64,000 nucleotides of DNA from Isoetes taiwanensis. Lineage: Eukaryota; Streptophyta; Lycopodiopsida; Isoetales; Isoetaceae. The stretch is from contig JAJEKV010000334.1 in assembly GCA_021234155.1 (NCBI GenBank), forward strand, positions 188,001-252,000, written 5' to 3'. A program made the position numbers and the translations under genes. Below the pieces are notes generated by a model. It saw nothing but the letters and a program-made list of their open reading frames with translations. It did not search any database and was not told where the DNA came from. Positions 33,388 through 45,769 of this stretch are shown one piece after another; the stretch's first letter is position 1, and each line of letters begins with the position of its first letter.

Positions 33388-34475
33388 TGGCGAATGCGAA
33401 CTCGCCTTCTTGAACCTTCATCCTCAAGCATTTGATGGAAAGGGGTATGAAGGATGGAGGCGTATGGTGACCTTGTATTTGAAGAAATTTGAATCGCTTT
33501 GGGAAGTAGTCGATGGTATGCTTGGTGAGCCCGACCATTACCAAAGCCGATGGCGTAGCTTGTGAGAGGCTCTTTTGTTGTGGAAGCAAAAGGATAGTAG
33601 GGCATTAGCATGCATTGCTATTTGCCTCTCCAAGAACATACGCAAATTGTTCAAGGGGAATTAGACAAGGCTGACAAATCTTTGTGGGATTTCCTTGCAA
33701 ATCGATATGGGGTTCATTCGAAGTAGAATTGATGCAGATCCATAGTGAGATGGAAGCCATCAGATTCCAAGATGGGCGGGACATCCGTGTCCACATCGCT
33801 AAGCTCCAAGAAAAATTTGACCGACTTCATAATGCCGGTAATTGCTCATGCCCTCTCGACACCCGAGAAAAATTACGGTTGTACACTTCCCTTCCACCAT
33901 CTTGGGGATCCCTTTGTTGATATGCTTGCAACCACACACAAGCGCGCCTCTTGGGAAGAGATAGGAGAAGACCTCATCGAGCTATCTCTTATCCACAAAC
34001 AGAGAGGGAAAGAAGTCGATCTGAGCAAGCCTGTGTTGCTCAAGCTAAGAAAACTAATCCTTCCAATGTCCAATAGCTCGGGATGGGGCTCCACTCGGAA
34101 GGACAGTCTAAACTCGTCTTGGATTTGGGCATTATGCTCATCAATGTCCCAAGTAAGCCATATTCGGCAAGAAGGATGCTCCATCTTCATCTTCTTCGAC
34201 AAAAGCGACTGAAGAAATTGCCAATGTTGAAGGTCTTACTCTCAAAGAAGAAAATTGTCTTCTTGAAGAAGCCTTCATTCGAACAATCTTTTTCTTCTTG
34301 AAGATAACCTTATCCTTTAAAAAATCATCTACGAAGAATCTCTCCACGTTGAAGCTGCTCCCATTCTGAGAGGAAGTTTTCTCCCTTGAAGATTCCCATT
34401 TTGTCCTTACGGTTGACTCTGCATGATGCCGATTATGGTCAAAGATGCCCATCTTCTACGTGATTGCAAGCCCAC
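33388..34475 (+). pseudogene. Copia gag region, frameshifted
   Basis: The start resembles copia Gag (FDGKGYEGWR-like segment near 33432). KLQEKFDRLHNAGNC at about 33800 and then, in the next frame, HKRASWEEIGEDLIELSLIH (33930-34000) match the UBN2-type Gag core. Near 34440, KDAHLLRDCKPTKHI resembles the end of a CCHC zinc knuckle, with the first cysteines lost. Several frame changes. The product would form the capsid. Confidence 0.75.
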
Positions 34476-35560
34476 AAAGCATATAAGTGTTGGGATCCGT
34501 CTCCAACAAGGTACTCATCGATTCGGATGTAATTTTTGATGAATTTGACATTCTGGTGAAGAGCAAAATGCAGATTTCATTGGTTGGTCATTACTTGTTC
34601 CACGATCCTCCGGTGACATTCTCACTCAAGCGGCCGGAATGCCTTGCACAAGCCCACTCTTACGCCCAACTCTGCGACACGGACTGTGTCTCATGATCGA
34701 GAACCCGTTCCTTCCAGCGCCCTTGATCCACCTCCTTCCATTTTGAACCCAAGCTGGCTGACCTGTTCTGTGCCTACTCCATTGCCCCGAAGCCAGCCGC
34801 CGGACTCCTAGTCACAAGGTCATTGCCAATCTTTGAAGCTAGTCGATTGAATGGGTACGTTTGGCCACAAATGACAATCCTCAAACCATCCATGCTGCTC
34901 TCAAAGCCCATTTCTTGCTGCACATTGGAAAAGGCGCATGCCTTCAAGAACTTGACTCCATGAAAGCCAATCACGTTTGGGATCTTGTACCACTTCCCTC
35001 TGGCGTAAACTTGTCGACTCCAAATGGGTTTTTTCCAAAAGTATCATGCGGATGGTTCACTTGATCGGTATAAAGCCCGATCTTGTTGCCGGAGGTTTCA
35101 CCCAAATCCATGGTGTAGATTACGATGAAACATTCTCCTGTTGTTCACATGAGTAGCCTCCGCACAATCCTTGCCCTTCTTGCCGCCAAAGAAGCGGGAT
35201 ATCATCCAATTAGATGTGCGGGGCGACATTCCTCCATGGTGATCCGGGTTGAAGAAGTTTATTTACAACCTCCAGGTTTTGAAGACAAAGACCATCCTCA
35301 ATATGTTTGCAGATTCACGCAAAGCCATCTATGGCCTCAAGCAAGCCTCCGAGCTTGGTTCCAAGCGGTTTGATCTGACTCTCCAAGACCTTCAATCCAT
35401 TTGTTCACCCGACCTGAATGTTTATCTCGGGAAAATAGATTCCTCCATTACCATTATTCTTCTCTATGTGGGACGACATGCTCACGATAGGTAATCCTGT
35501 GGACTGCTCTTGATCATATTCATGCTCTCCTCTGTCAACAATTTTCTATGAAGTACCTAG
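34476..35560 (+). pseudogene. Copia integrase tail and reverse transcriptase, broken
   Basis: VSNKVLIDSDVIFDEFD (34501 on) is the integrase C-terminal motif that normally ends '...isRDV.F.E'. It comes directly after the zinc-knuckle-like segment, so protease and the integrase core are missing. RT follows with QELDSMKANHVWDLVPLPSG (about 34947), LVAGGFTQIHGVDYDETFSP (about 35085) and MSSLRTILALLAA. At about 35464 the catalytic YVDD is split by an extra base (tatgtgggacgac). Non-functional. Confidence 0.85.
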
Positions 35561-35678
35561 GCGATGCTGCCTATTTCCTAGGCCTCCACATTTGCAGAAA
35601 TCGACCTCATAGAGTTCTTCATATCCATCAGCACTTGTATACTCAAGCCATCCAGAAGCCATCCTTGCACGATTCCAT

Positions 35679-36348
35679 ATGACTGATGCAAAACCTGCTG
35701 CTACTCCCATGGATCTCCATCTTCACTTGTTTGATGACACTCTTCCTCCAAATTCCTCCCCTGATCTTCCTTTCCGTTCCCTCATTGGCAGTCTGATGTA
35801 CCTCATGGTTTGTACTCTATCTTCGCTTCAGCATGGCATTACATATTCCCCTGGACCTTATTCCCAGCTTACCTTAATGGTAGATGCCAGCCATGGCACC
35901 AATTCCTTAGGCCGCTCTACTACTGGCTGTTGCTATTTTTTCCATGGCGGCCTCATTGGATGGCTCACCCGCAAACAATCTTCTGTTGCACGATCTTCTG
36001 CTGAAGCTGAATACCTTGCTCTCTCCCATGGTGTCCGTGATCTTGTTGTCTACGACAGGCTGCTCCAGTTTGTCTTGCATACCACAGAACATCCCATTCC
36101 CATTTGGATTGACAACACTAGTGCTATTACCTTAGCTCAATCCCCTGCTCATCGACCTCGAACTGCTCATATCCCTGTGCACTATCATTATATCAGAGAA
36201 CAACTTGAAGCTGGACTTGTCAAATTGCAGTACATGCCTACAGCCACCATGCTTGCAGATGGCTTCACAAAAGCACTTCCCATGGATGTTTTTCTTCGTC
36301 ATCGATCTCAGCTTGGAGTTTCTCAGTTTGTATCAGGCGTGGGGGGAC
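35679..36348 (+). pseudogene. Copia RNase H domain
   Basis: Open from 35679 into the right LTR. Motifs: SLIGSLMYL, LMVDASHGTNSLGRSTTGCC (Asp), VARSSAEAEYLALSHGV (Glu), PIWIDNTSAITLAQSPAHR (Asp) and TATMLADGFTKALPM. This is the usual C-terminal RNase H of copia Pol, which would remove the RNA template. The best preserved part of the element, but severed from RT by frameshifts. Confidence 0.88.
36339..36348 (+). promoter_or_regulatory. Polypurine tract
   Basis: gtggggggac immediately before the right LTR; the expected plus-strand primer site. Confidence 0.85.
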
Positions 36349-36633
36349 TGTTGACACTCTCACCACCTGACACATCACATACAGCTGGACCACCCTATTG
36401 CTGACACATCAGGACCAGGTGGACCAGTATATTGCTGCCACAGCACTTCTGCAGATTCCATAGATTATGCCCGATGTTTAGCTCGGTTCTATAGTTTCTG
36501 GATTGATTCATGTTGCCTCAGTTTCTGCCTTCGATTGTTCCACAATCTCTGGCATTCAGTGTATATATTCAGTTCATTCAGTTCAATAGATCAGTGTGTT
36601 CTCTTCGTCTATTTCTTGTTCTGTTCCTTCACA
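36349..36633 (+). repeat. Copia 3' LTR
   Basis: Same ends as the 5' LTR, followed by the TSD tgata (36634-36638). Confidence 0.93.
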
Positions 36634-36638
36634 TGATA

Positions 36639-37110
36639 CATCAGATGAAGAGTTTTTATGGAAACATAGGTCAGATTGGGGAGGCAAAGGAGCGGGAAAA
36701 GCTAGACATGTCATGGCGACTTCCCTCTTTGGCTATAATGGAGATCTGAATGGCTACCTTAAACGTTAATGCAAGAATTGACCCATTTGAAGCTGTATCA
36801 ATCCTTTTGAAGCAGGAATTGGCTTTTTGACGCAGATAATGTGACCGTCGACTCCTTAGTCCCTGTGAATACCCAACCTTGCAAAGATCTAAGCTGCAGA
36901 GGATTCGCAGCAAAGCAATGAACAGAGAAGGAAAACAGAGAGCAACGACAAACTTTCTCCCTTCAAAAGCCATGCTAGGCATATAAGATTTGTCCAATAT
37001 AAGACATGGCAGGAAAATATGTTATTGGATTGCGTTGCGGAAAAAATAGGGAGGAACACAGAAAAAAGAAAAAATGGCAAACTACTTTATATCCTAATAT
37101 TAATATAGTT
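36639..37110. other. Intergenic DNA between copia and Helitron
   Basis: A minus-strand ORF (36671-36997) is open but unrecognised. No domain or RNA gene seen. Confidence 0.45.
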
Positions 37111-37115
37111 ATATC

Positions 37116-37147
37116 GCATGAGGGGGGTTTGTTATGCCCCCTCATGC
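37116..37147. repeat. Hairpin near the presumed Helitron 5' end
   Basis: gcatgagggg and cccctcatgc are inverted copies with a short loop. The following 80 bp (accccatgga, ccttgaatccc) is similar to 62200-62270. Confidence 0.6.
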
Positions 37148-37639
37148 ACAACCCATGTGCATGCATACCCCATGGACCCCCTTGAATCCCCGCCGTCTGG
37201 TTAAGAGCCAATGGTCCAGATGATGAGAGGTCATGGGGTTTTTATGTATGCATCATGTGTTGCAGGTGTATGGGGTCATAGGCCATAGTTGCGAACCGTT
37301 GGATGAAAACATTGAAGTAAATCTTGGCGGTTGGTTCTGAGCAGGGGATGTATGGGGTGTTTGAGCAGGGGACCCAAAGAGGGGTTTTGATATTGGCCGT
37401 TGAGATTGGATGTCAATTTGGGGCTTTTCATCTCGATCGTTGAAGATGAAGTTCGAGGTTAGGGGACAAGGAACGAGGAGTGAAAGTTTCGTGGTACTTG
37501 CTGTGCATTGTGTTCCTCCTCAGTATTCTGAGCACTCTGTGTTCCTAGATTGTGATCTCCAGGTTTTAGTTATGGTGGTCGGAGCAGTGTGTTAAATGTG
37601 GTATCGTGCACGTGGGTGGAAGGGGAATGAGGTAAGCAA

Positions 37640-39720
37640 GGTTGTGGCTTCTTAAATGGGTGTGTGTTTTAGTGTTCCAGGGTTTTGTTGGGCTCTTTTG
37701 TGATAATTCTGTTGTGGTGATTGAAGGTCTTCGCATTTTGGCGATTGAAGGTTTGTGACTTGAATTGAAGTTTGTTGGAGTTCAGGATGAAATTAGCAGT
37801 AGCATGGCATAGAAATATAGATTAGTGGGGTAGATGACATTGTAGAAAGCTTGAAAGTTAGTTAAATTTGTGAATGCTAAAGAGAAAGAAAGCTGTTGGT
37901 AAGATTGCATTGAAATTGTGGACATGCAGCTGATGATCAACAAAATTCAATTAAGGAGTATTGAGATGATCTACTTACTAGATTCGAAGGATTAGATGAG
38001 AGTTTATGCAGATTACAAAGGAGTAATGATCTTCAAGCACATGCTATCTTCTAATTCGAGTGCATAGTGTTTCCTGGGAAGAATTAGTGTAGGCAGATGT
38101 GTTGGATATATGGGTGGCATATACTATGATGCCAAAAAAATATGTTGGTGTTGTTGTATCACATTTTCATAAGGGGAAAAAAAAGAGGGAATTGTGTGAA
38201 TCTGGTGTATTTGTAAGTACTTCCTTACGGAGTCTGATTGAGTAATCGTGAAAGTTCCCATATTGGTTACGGATTTCTTTCATATGGTTGTCAAGTTGTC
38301 CTGTTTAATATTCTCGTATATTTGGAAGTAGTGAAAGTTTGAAACTTAATTATAGAATTGATCTAGTTACCAGATTCGAAGGATTATATGAGAGTTTATG
38401 CAGATTACAAAGGAGTAATGATCTTCAAGTTCTCCTGTTTAATATCGTTGTATATTTGGAAGTAGTGAAATAAAATTGTGAGGGCTTAAATTTAAGGGGA
38501 TTATTTATATATTGAGCAGTTTGTTTGATGTTGGTGTTGCTTTGTATGTGCAGGGTACGGATTCGAGAATAAGGTTTCGTGAGTGGTATTGGAAGCGTGA
38601 CGTGCAGTGGAAGGTTGTCCTGGTGAGTTTGCTGGTGTGTTAAATATTCTAGGATTTGGGTAGCAGGTAGTAGGTTGGATATTTGTAGTAGATAGTAGGT
38701 TGTGGCTTCTTAAATGGGTGTGTGTTTTAGTGTTCCAGGGTTTTGTTGGGCTCTTTTGTGATAACTGGCATAGAAATATAGACTACTGGGGTAGATGACA
38801 TTGCAGGAAGCTTGAAAGTTAGTTAAATTTGTGAATGCTAAAGAGAAAGAAAGTTGTTCGTAAGATTGCATTGAAATTGTGGACATGCAGCTGATAATCA
38901 ACAAAATTCAATTAAGGAGTATTGAGATGATCTACTTACTAGATTCGAAGGATTATATGAGAGTTTATCATTACTAAGGAGTAATGATCTTCAAGCACAT
39001 GCTATGTTCTAATTCGAGTGCATAGTGTTTCCCGGGAAGAATTAGTGTAGGGAGATGTGTTGGATATATGGGTGGCATATACTATGATGCCAAAAAATAT
39101 GTTGGTCTTTGTTCTATCACATTTTCATAAGAAAGGGGAAAAAAAGAGGGAATTGTGCAGTATGAATCGGTGTGTTTGTAAGTACTTCCTTAAGGAGTCC
39201 GATTGAGTGATCGTGAAACTTCCCATATTGGTTCGGATTTCTTTCATATGGTTGTCAAGTTGTCTGTTTAATATTTTTCGTATATTTGGAAGTAGTAAAA
39301 GTTTGAAACTTAATTATAGAATTGATCTACTTACAGATTGAAGGATTATATGAGAGTTTATGCAGATTATAAAGGAGTAATGATCTTCAAGTTCTCCTGT
39401 TTAACATCTTTGTATATTTGGAAGTAGTGAAAGTTTAAAACTTAATTATAAAATTGCGAGGGCTTAAATTTAAGGGGATTATTTATATATTGAGCAGTTT
39501 GTTTGATGTTGGTGTTGCTTTGTATGTGTAGGGTACGGAATTCGAGAATAAGGTTTCATGAGTAGTCTTTGGGCGTGACGCAAATTGGAAGGTGGCTGTT
39601 ATTTACATTGGTTGGTAAGGTCATGGTATTTTTGGATTGTCATGAGGAAGGTTGTCTGGTGAGTTCTTTGGTGTGTTAAATATTCTAGGATTTGGGTAGC
39701 AGGTAGTAGGTTGGATATTT
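37640..39720 (+). repeat. Direct tandem duplication, unit about 1.05 kb x2
   Basis: Copy 1 (37640-38697) and copy 2 (38698-39720) both begin ggttgtggcttcttaaatgg (copy 2 gttgtgg...) and share long blocks such as gaaagttagttaaatttgtg and gattcgaaggattatatgag. Copy 2 lacks about 100 bp near its start. Each copy contains an internal sub-repeat ending ggagtaatgatcttcaag. Part of the Helitron leader. Confidence 0.85.
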
Positions 39721-41325
39721 GTGTGTGTATGCGTGTTTGAAAGGAGTGGAGTGTGAGGTTGTAATGCCAAGGTCTAGAGTACAGATTGATTCAAGTTATA
39801 TATACTTTGCTGATGATGTTAGAAGATTGAGGCGAAACGAGTATAGGTGGAGATGGTATGCAAATTTGGCTTACGATACCTTTTCAAAGGTCGGCGATGG
39901 GCAATGTGTCCATTTGAAAGCTACAAATCCTTGCGCTTAGGTGTCGAGAGGCCAGTCTTCGCAGGTAGTCAGCCACCGCCATTTGGCGAGTCGAGAATGC
40001 CTCTACCCAACAATCAAGAAAGGGCCTTTTTTTACTTATGAGTCGAGAATTTCTCGATTCGCAAGGCGAGAATAGGGAGTGTACATTTTGGATTGTTGGC
40101 TGGTTGAGGGATTCTCGACTTGTGAGTCAAGAATGCACAAAGGTCGAAAGACAAAGAATGCGAAAGGCGATGCCGCTCCCATCAAGCATTCTTTGGTGCT
40201 CGCCGATAGTCTGAGACACTCTCCTTCGACGTATCTTGGTCGAACATTGTGAAGGGAAGTGGCCCTGACTGTCTGCAGGCCTCTGGGTCGGGCTTGCTAT
40301 CTGCAAGTTAGATATACTTTGTTGATGAGCTTAGAAGATTGAGGCGAAATGAGTATAGGTGCAGATGGTATGCAAATTTGGCTTACAATACCTTTCAGTC
40401 TTCACGATGGGCAATGTGTCCATTTCAAAGCTACAAATCCATGCTGACACCACGGTTGAGTTTAAGAGTGGCCAGAATAGATATTTCTGCTTGATTTTTT
40501 AAGTTCAAAGATGAAAGCAACGGACTAAGAAGCGGTGTAGTTGACTAGCGGATTTATAATTGGGCAAAGATGTGAGATGGGATTAAGATCCGAAAGTGTA
40601 TGAGTGATGAATATAGACTCCACTTCTGTTTGGAGACCTTGCTTTGTAAAAACATGGGCCTTCTATCATTGTAAAGGAGCAAATCTCAATGCCTGGTCAT
40701 AGTTTTGTAGCTACTTGATGAGATCATGTAGATTTTGGTATGAAAACTAATCTGCTCAGATGTGCAATTTAGATAAAAGATGTGAGATGGGATTTCTATG
40801 AGTGATGAATATAGACTCCACTTAAATTTGGAGACCTTGCTTTGCAAAAACATGGGCCTTCTATCATTGTAAAGGAGCAAATCTCAATGCCCGGTCATAG
40901 TTCCAGAGCTACTTGATGAGATCATGTAGATTTTGGTGTAAAACTAATAGTTTGTATGTGCAATGGTTCTTGAAGTAGATAAAATTATGCACTTCTTTGA
41001 AATTTACTTAAATTTGTGACTTAAATAAAATTCTGAGGGGACTATTTATATGTTGAGTAGTTTGTTTGTTTGTTGATGTTACTTTGTATGTGGGGGAGGG
41101 CTTGGAGGGGTGGAGTGGATTTGGGAGCATGCCGGGCAGGGGAGGGTGGCCGGGTGGTCATCATCTACGTTGTCTGGTAAGGTTATGGTATTTTTGGATT
41201 GTGATAAGTAAGGTTGTGTTGGTGAGTCTGCTGGTGTATTAAGTATTCTAGGATTTGGGTAGCAGGTAGTAGGTTGAATATTTTTGTGTGTATGCGTGTT
41301 CCAAAGGACTGGAGTGTGAGGTTGC
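39721..41325 (+). repeat. Reiterated Helitron leader with duplicated ORF starts
   Basis: The beginning of the Helitron ORF is present in extra truncated copies: atgccaaggtctagagtaca at 39763, and a piece of the same region at about 40309-40445. The segment gatgagatgggatt...aaaaacatgggccttctatc is duplicated at about 40566-40741 and 40776-40940. Around 39940-40290 sits an inserted non-coding segment with repeated gagtcgagaat motifs. Confidence 0.7.
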
Positions 41326-44300
41326 AATGCCAAGGCCTAGAGTAGAGATTGATCCAAGTCAGACATACTCTGCTGATGAGCTTAGAAGATTGAGGCGAAA
41401 TGAGTCTAGGCGGAGATGGCGTGCGGAGTTGTCTCAGGAGAGGAGAGATGAGTTGAGGAGTTGAGGCCCGGAGAAGGGTTGGGGTGGTTATCGGGTGGGG
41501 GGGATTGGGTGGGAGGCATCAGGAGGAGGAGGGTGTGAGTGGCAGCGGATGGCAAGAGATGTGGAGAGTGCTCGAAGTGGTGGATCGTGGCGAGCATGGC
41601 GGTTATACATTGGCAACGGCGTATACTAAAGATGCAAGCTCGTCCTATTCCATCTGCTAGTGAATTCATGTGGAACAGATTTTGTGTGCATTGTCGCATT
41701 GCGTTATTGCCTGGTGAGAGTCAAACCTTCTATTGCAATCGCGGACGGCATATCTTACCAAAGCTACCTGAATTGCCTAGTTCGTTGATGTGGATGTTTA
41801 CGAGGAAGGGGATTTAGTGCGGAGAGTCGTGCATTAAACCATCTGTTTGCCTTCTTTGGGCTTGGTGTTGCCGGTGGAGAGTTTGTGCGATTAGGGATGC
41901 CATCCTCGGTTTCTTTGATGGGTGGGACATAGCATAAAATACACCCTACGTCAAAACCTAGCCGGTCATTGCATTGGTATATTCATGACAATAGTGAGAG
42001 AGGCGGGTTGCGGAAAGGAAGTTATTGCCCGTTGCATGGGTGGCCGCGAATAGCGGCGACTCTAGATTTGTTAATCCCTTCTTGTCATATGATAAGGCGA
42101 GTGAAACAAATGCGGTTGAGTCCGTGTTCTTGACATTGAATGGGCGATTCTGCAGTGATGAAGTTTTTTTGCCATAGTGCATGCAAATAACTTCGATCAC
42201 AATTAATCCAAGAATAAGCGGTTTTTGGCTTCACCAAGATCAACGACGGTTTTATGAATATCTTTGGATCGGCAATATGAACCCTTGCAATACCCGCTTA
42301 TATTTCTAGCTGGGACGGGCGGGATGGTTCCACGATAATGACCGGCGAGATGTGGCGGGTGGATTGGTATAGGTCACGTTTGCTTCATGAGGTGTGCGGT
42401 TTCTTGAGTTAGGGCATCGACTTGTGAATACCTTGTGGATATGTATTCTAGGGTCGAAGAAGAAAGGCTGAATTTCTTGGCAACTAATGGATATGAGAGG
42501 TCGAGGGTCTATGGTTGTGATTCAAATGTTGAGGAGGATGATGATTTTATTGAGAACCGAGGGTGGGGCGGTATGTCCGACGGTCGCTCCCTTCATCTTT
42601 TATTGGTTCTAGGCGGTGGTGCTCGGTCAGATTGCGGATCGTTAGCTCTTGCAAGAGTGAAGGGGCCTCCTAGCTGTTTATTACAATGACTCTGAATCCG
42701 GATTGGCGGAGATCAAGGCAAGTGTTGCGCGTTGGGCAAAGCTAGCTGCGCAGATGTGCCAATTATTGTTGTCGAGGTCATTCCATGCTCGTTTCCAATC
42801 TTTGAAGAATTTCTTGCGTTCTTATGTTGGTCGCTTTGCGTATATGATCCATGTTATAGAATTCGAAACGTGGGCTGCCTCATGGCCATATTGTACTTAA
42901 AAGCGAACATGAGATTCCATTTGAGGTCATTGACTTGCTAATATCATTTGAGATTCCAGAAAATGATGAGGTGCTTGCTCAAATGGTGCGAAAATATATG
43001 GTGCACAATCACTACGAGCGATGCTCTAAGGATGGGGCATCTTTGTTGGCATTATCCTCGAGACTTGACTACAAGAACACATTTGGACTCGAAGGGTTAT
43101 GTGCGATGTCGAAGAAGGAAAGTTGAAGATAGATATGTTGTGTCATACTCACCTTTCTGTTAAAGCGGTTTGATTGTCATATCAATGTTGATGTTGCCAT
43201 TTGTTCATATCTTCATGTATCTATCTGACTATATTTATAAAGATTTTGACAAGGTGGAGTATCGAATTGATCGTGAGCGACAATTTGATGATGAGATACG
43301 TGATTACCAAAGTGCAAGGTATCTATCGTCAAGCGAGGCGAGGATGGCGAATACTAAAGTTTCATGTCACGAGAAAAGTATCACGGTGTTAAGTGTCTTC
43401 CACTTCGCCGTCAACAAAAACGAGTAGATCATATAGGAGGCCCAACAGTGCCGTTGCTTGATCGTTATTTCTTGAGACCTCCTGCTATAGAATTCTCGGA
43501 GCTAACCTATCTTGATTACTATGAGCAATGCGAGCTTTGTATCCTGTAGAGATAGAGATTATCTTGATGGTGATCACCTTGAACTAGCTAGGCCGCGACT
43601 TCCTAGGAACATAGTTCGGAAGAAGTAAGCAAACCCTTATTTGTAGAATAAGGTTGGTGATGCTGCGTGAGGGGAGCTATTCTATTTGCGACGATTCTTT
43701 CTTTGCATACTCGAGGTGTTGGGAAGACTTAAAAAGTATAATGGGACTACCTATGATACCTATCAAAAGTGGTAGCTATTATGGGTTTATTGCATGATAG
43801 ATCGAGCCGGTTGTGACAATGCAAGGCGGTGTTGGCGTTAAACGCCGTCGTAGTTTCGTTCCTTTTTGCATTGCTTATCCTTGATGGCGCTCGGCAAATG
43901 AGTTGTGGTCGAATTTTTCATGATGAGCTGATAAAGGACTTCCATGATATTTCGAGGCAGGCACTTTGCTTGAAGGCAACAAGCTCTTTTGTGCATTGAA
44001 AATGTGCTTGTGCAACATGGCTCTAGTGCTTTGGTTTTTGGGCTGCTGAAATCCACATTCGGTCCGCGGCTAGTGTTGCAAGTGTTGTCAAAGTTTCCTC
44101 ACCATAGATCTTACATAGAAGAGTCAAAAAAGATGCGTGATAAGATGAGCGTGAATCAAGGACAATATATGATTATGTTAGGGAAGGCGGTGCATGGGCG
44201 GGGATAAAAGACACATGTTTATTGATGGGAAAGCTGATACAGGTAAGACTTTCCTACTCAATGCTATATGTTTGTTAATAAGAGGTCCCGATTGATTGTT

Positions 44301-45507
44301 TTGCCACTGTGCAACAAGCGCATTAGCTGGCCTGTTATACCGGGAGGGAAAGCTGCGCACTCATTGTTTCAAATTCACATGGCGAGAATAGTGTTCTTTG
44401 TGCACTTTCGACTATTGAGGCCACGTCAGAAAGCGAGCTTGCTGATTGAATGCCATTTAATCATTTGGGATGAATTGCGATGGCAAATAGAGAGTGCGAT
44501 TGAATCAGCAAGTGTGATTCTCTGAGAATTGTGTAGAAATGATGTTCCATTTGGAGGAAAATGTTTTGTGGCTGCGAGGCGACTTTAGGCGAGATAAGCC
44601 CATAGTACGAGTGCAGGGGAGAAGTGCTTGATGGTTGCTTCTATTAAATCATCGAGATTTGGAGAGCATTTATTATTCACAAGTTAGATGTATGGGTTAG
44701 AAATCTTTGCGGACCCGAGTTAATAACATTAGTGTCGTCCATAGGTGAGAATTGGCAATCGGATGTTGTGACATTTGATTTGTTTTCCCACAACAACATC
44801 TATGGAAGAAAACGGGGGGAATTCTTATACCCGGCAGATATTGTTTGTAGACCAACTTTGTGTGAAAGAAGAGCATTTTTATCTCCATTAAATGTGCATG
44901 TGGATGAGTTTAACAGGTCTATTCTTGATCGTATGCCAGGTCTGGAAAAGAGATATTATTCTCAGGATTCCATAAGTGAAAGTGACCAGGTAATTCACAC
45001 AAGCGCTCTTGCTGAAAATGAGTTTCTTCATAGTTATGATCACCCGACTTTGCCCAAACACACGCTTTGTCTTAAAGTAGGAGCTGTGTGTCAAATTATG
45101 AGATTGTTGGATGCGAGTAAAGGGCTTGTGAAGAATGCTAGAGTTGTTATACACGAAATGCACTGTGATTTGTGACTGTCCGGCTTCTTGGACATGAGGA
45201 CACGAGCTCAGAAAATATACATGCGATTTGTCGGGCAGATTTCTTTCACCAGCCAGCGCGCTGCCCTTTTACAGTACATAGACGTCAGCTGCCGCTCAAG
45301 CTGGCATACTCAACGACATTCCACAGTTGTCTTGGCCTAACATTACATAAAATAGTCCTGGATTTGCGAACGAATGTGTTTGCTCATGGGCAATTGTACA
45401 CGACATTGACAAGAATACGAACTACAGAAGATGCTTTGATCCTACAGAACGAGGCATTGGCATCTGTAACGACTAGAAATGTTGTTTTTAGAGAATTGCT
45501 TGAATAG
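41326..45507 (+). pseudogene. Helitron Rep/Helicase (RepHel), frameshifted
   Basis: It starts MPRPRVEIDPSQTYSADELR (41326) with a basic Arg-rich tail, then breaks. The Helitron N-terminal domain follows: FCVHCRIALLPGE, GRHILPKLPELPSS (about 41740), then LNHLFAFFGLGVAGGEFVRL (about 41831) and MDMYSRVEEERLNFLA (about 42435). The HUH endonuclease box PHGHIVLK is visible at 42878-42901 in a shifted frame. The tyrosine motif region reads MYLSDYIYKDFDKVEY (about 43215). The helicase has a Walker A-like GKADTGKTFLLNA (about 44227), LCNKRISWPVIPGGKAAHSL, Walker B LIIWDE, KVGAVCQIMRLLDASKG and LPLKLAYSTTFHSCLGLTL, ending RIRTTEDALIL (45480). Function: rolling-circle nicking, ligation and strand unwinding. 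Many frameshifts. Confidence 0.9.
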
Positions 45508-45769
45508 TTGGTAATTTTTTTTCGCCATTATTTGTGATGGAGTTTTGATAACTTTAATTGTGTTCTGAAAAAGTGTGTTCGTTGTGTTCGTGTGTGCATG
45601 ATGATGAGGTATCCTTGATGTGATCTCTTCTAGGTAATTCTCGTGGCTGACACAACATACCCCTAACTTTTCGTGTGTGCATGATGATGAGGTATCCCTT
45701 GATGTCATCTCTTTACATGTATGTAAAGATTTTTTATTTTGAGGAAATGTTGCGGTACAAATGATCTTT
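45508..45769. other. Spacer between RepHel and RPA1-like gene
   Basis: No gene. A short repeat, cgtgtgtgcatgatgatgag followed by gtatcc, occurs at about 45588 and 45674. Confidence 0.6.

Larger units (their letters stand above)
33047..36633 (+). mobile_element. Ty1/copia LTR retrotransposon, internally deleted
   Basis: LTRs of 288 and 285 bp (33047-33334, 36349-36633) start tgttgacactctcacc and end ctgttccttcaca. A perfect 5-bp TSD (tgata), an initiator-Met PBS (tggtatcagagc, 33335) and a purine tract (tggggggac) before the right LTR define the element. The internal region is only about 3.0 kb, against 4-4.7 kb for a complete copia. Gag, a scrap of the integrase C-terminus, RT and RNase H are present but frameshifted; protease and most of integrase are gone. 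The two LTRs differ at many sites, so the insertion is not very recent. Several differences are small indels. Confidence 0.95.

Noticed and set aside
33360-36350. Gypsy rather than copia classification
   Set aside because: The Gag UBN2 pattern, integrase tail before RT, RT and RNase H motifs and initiator-Met PBS all fit copia order.
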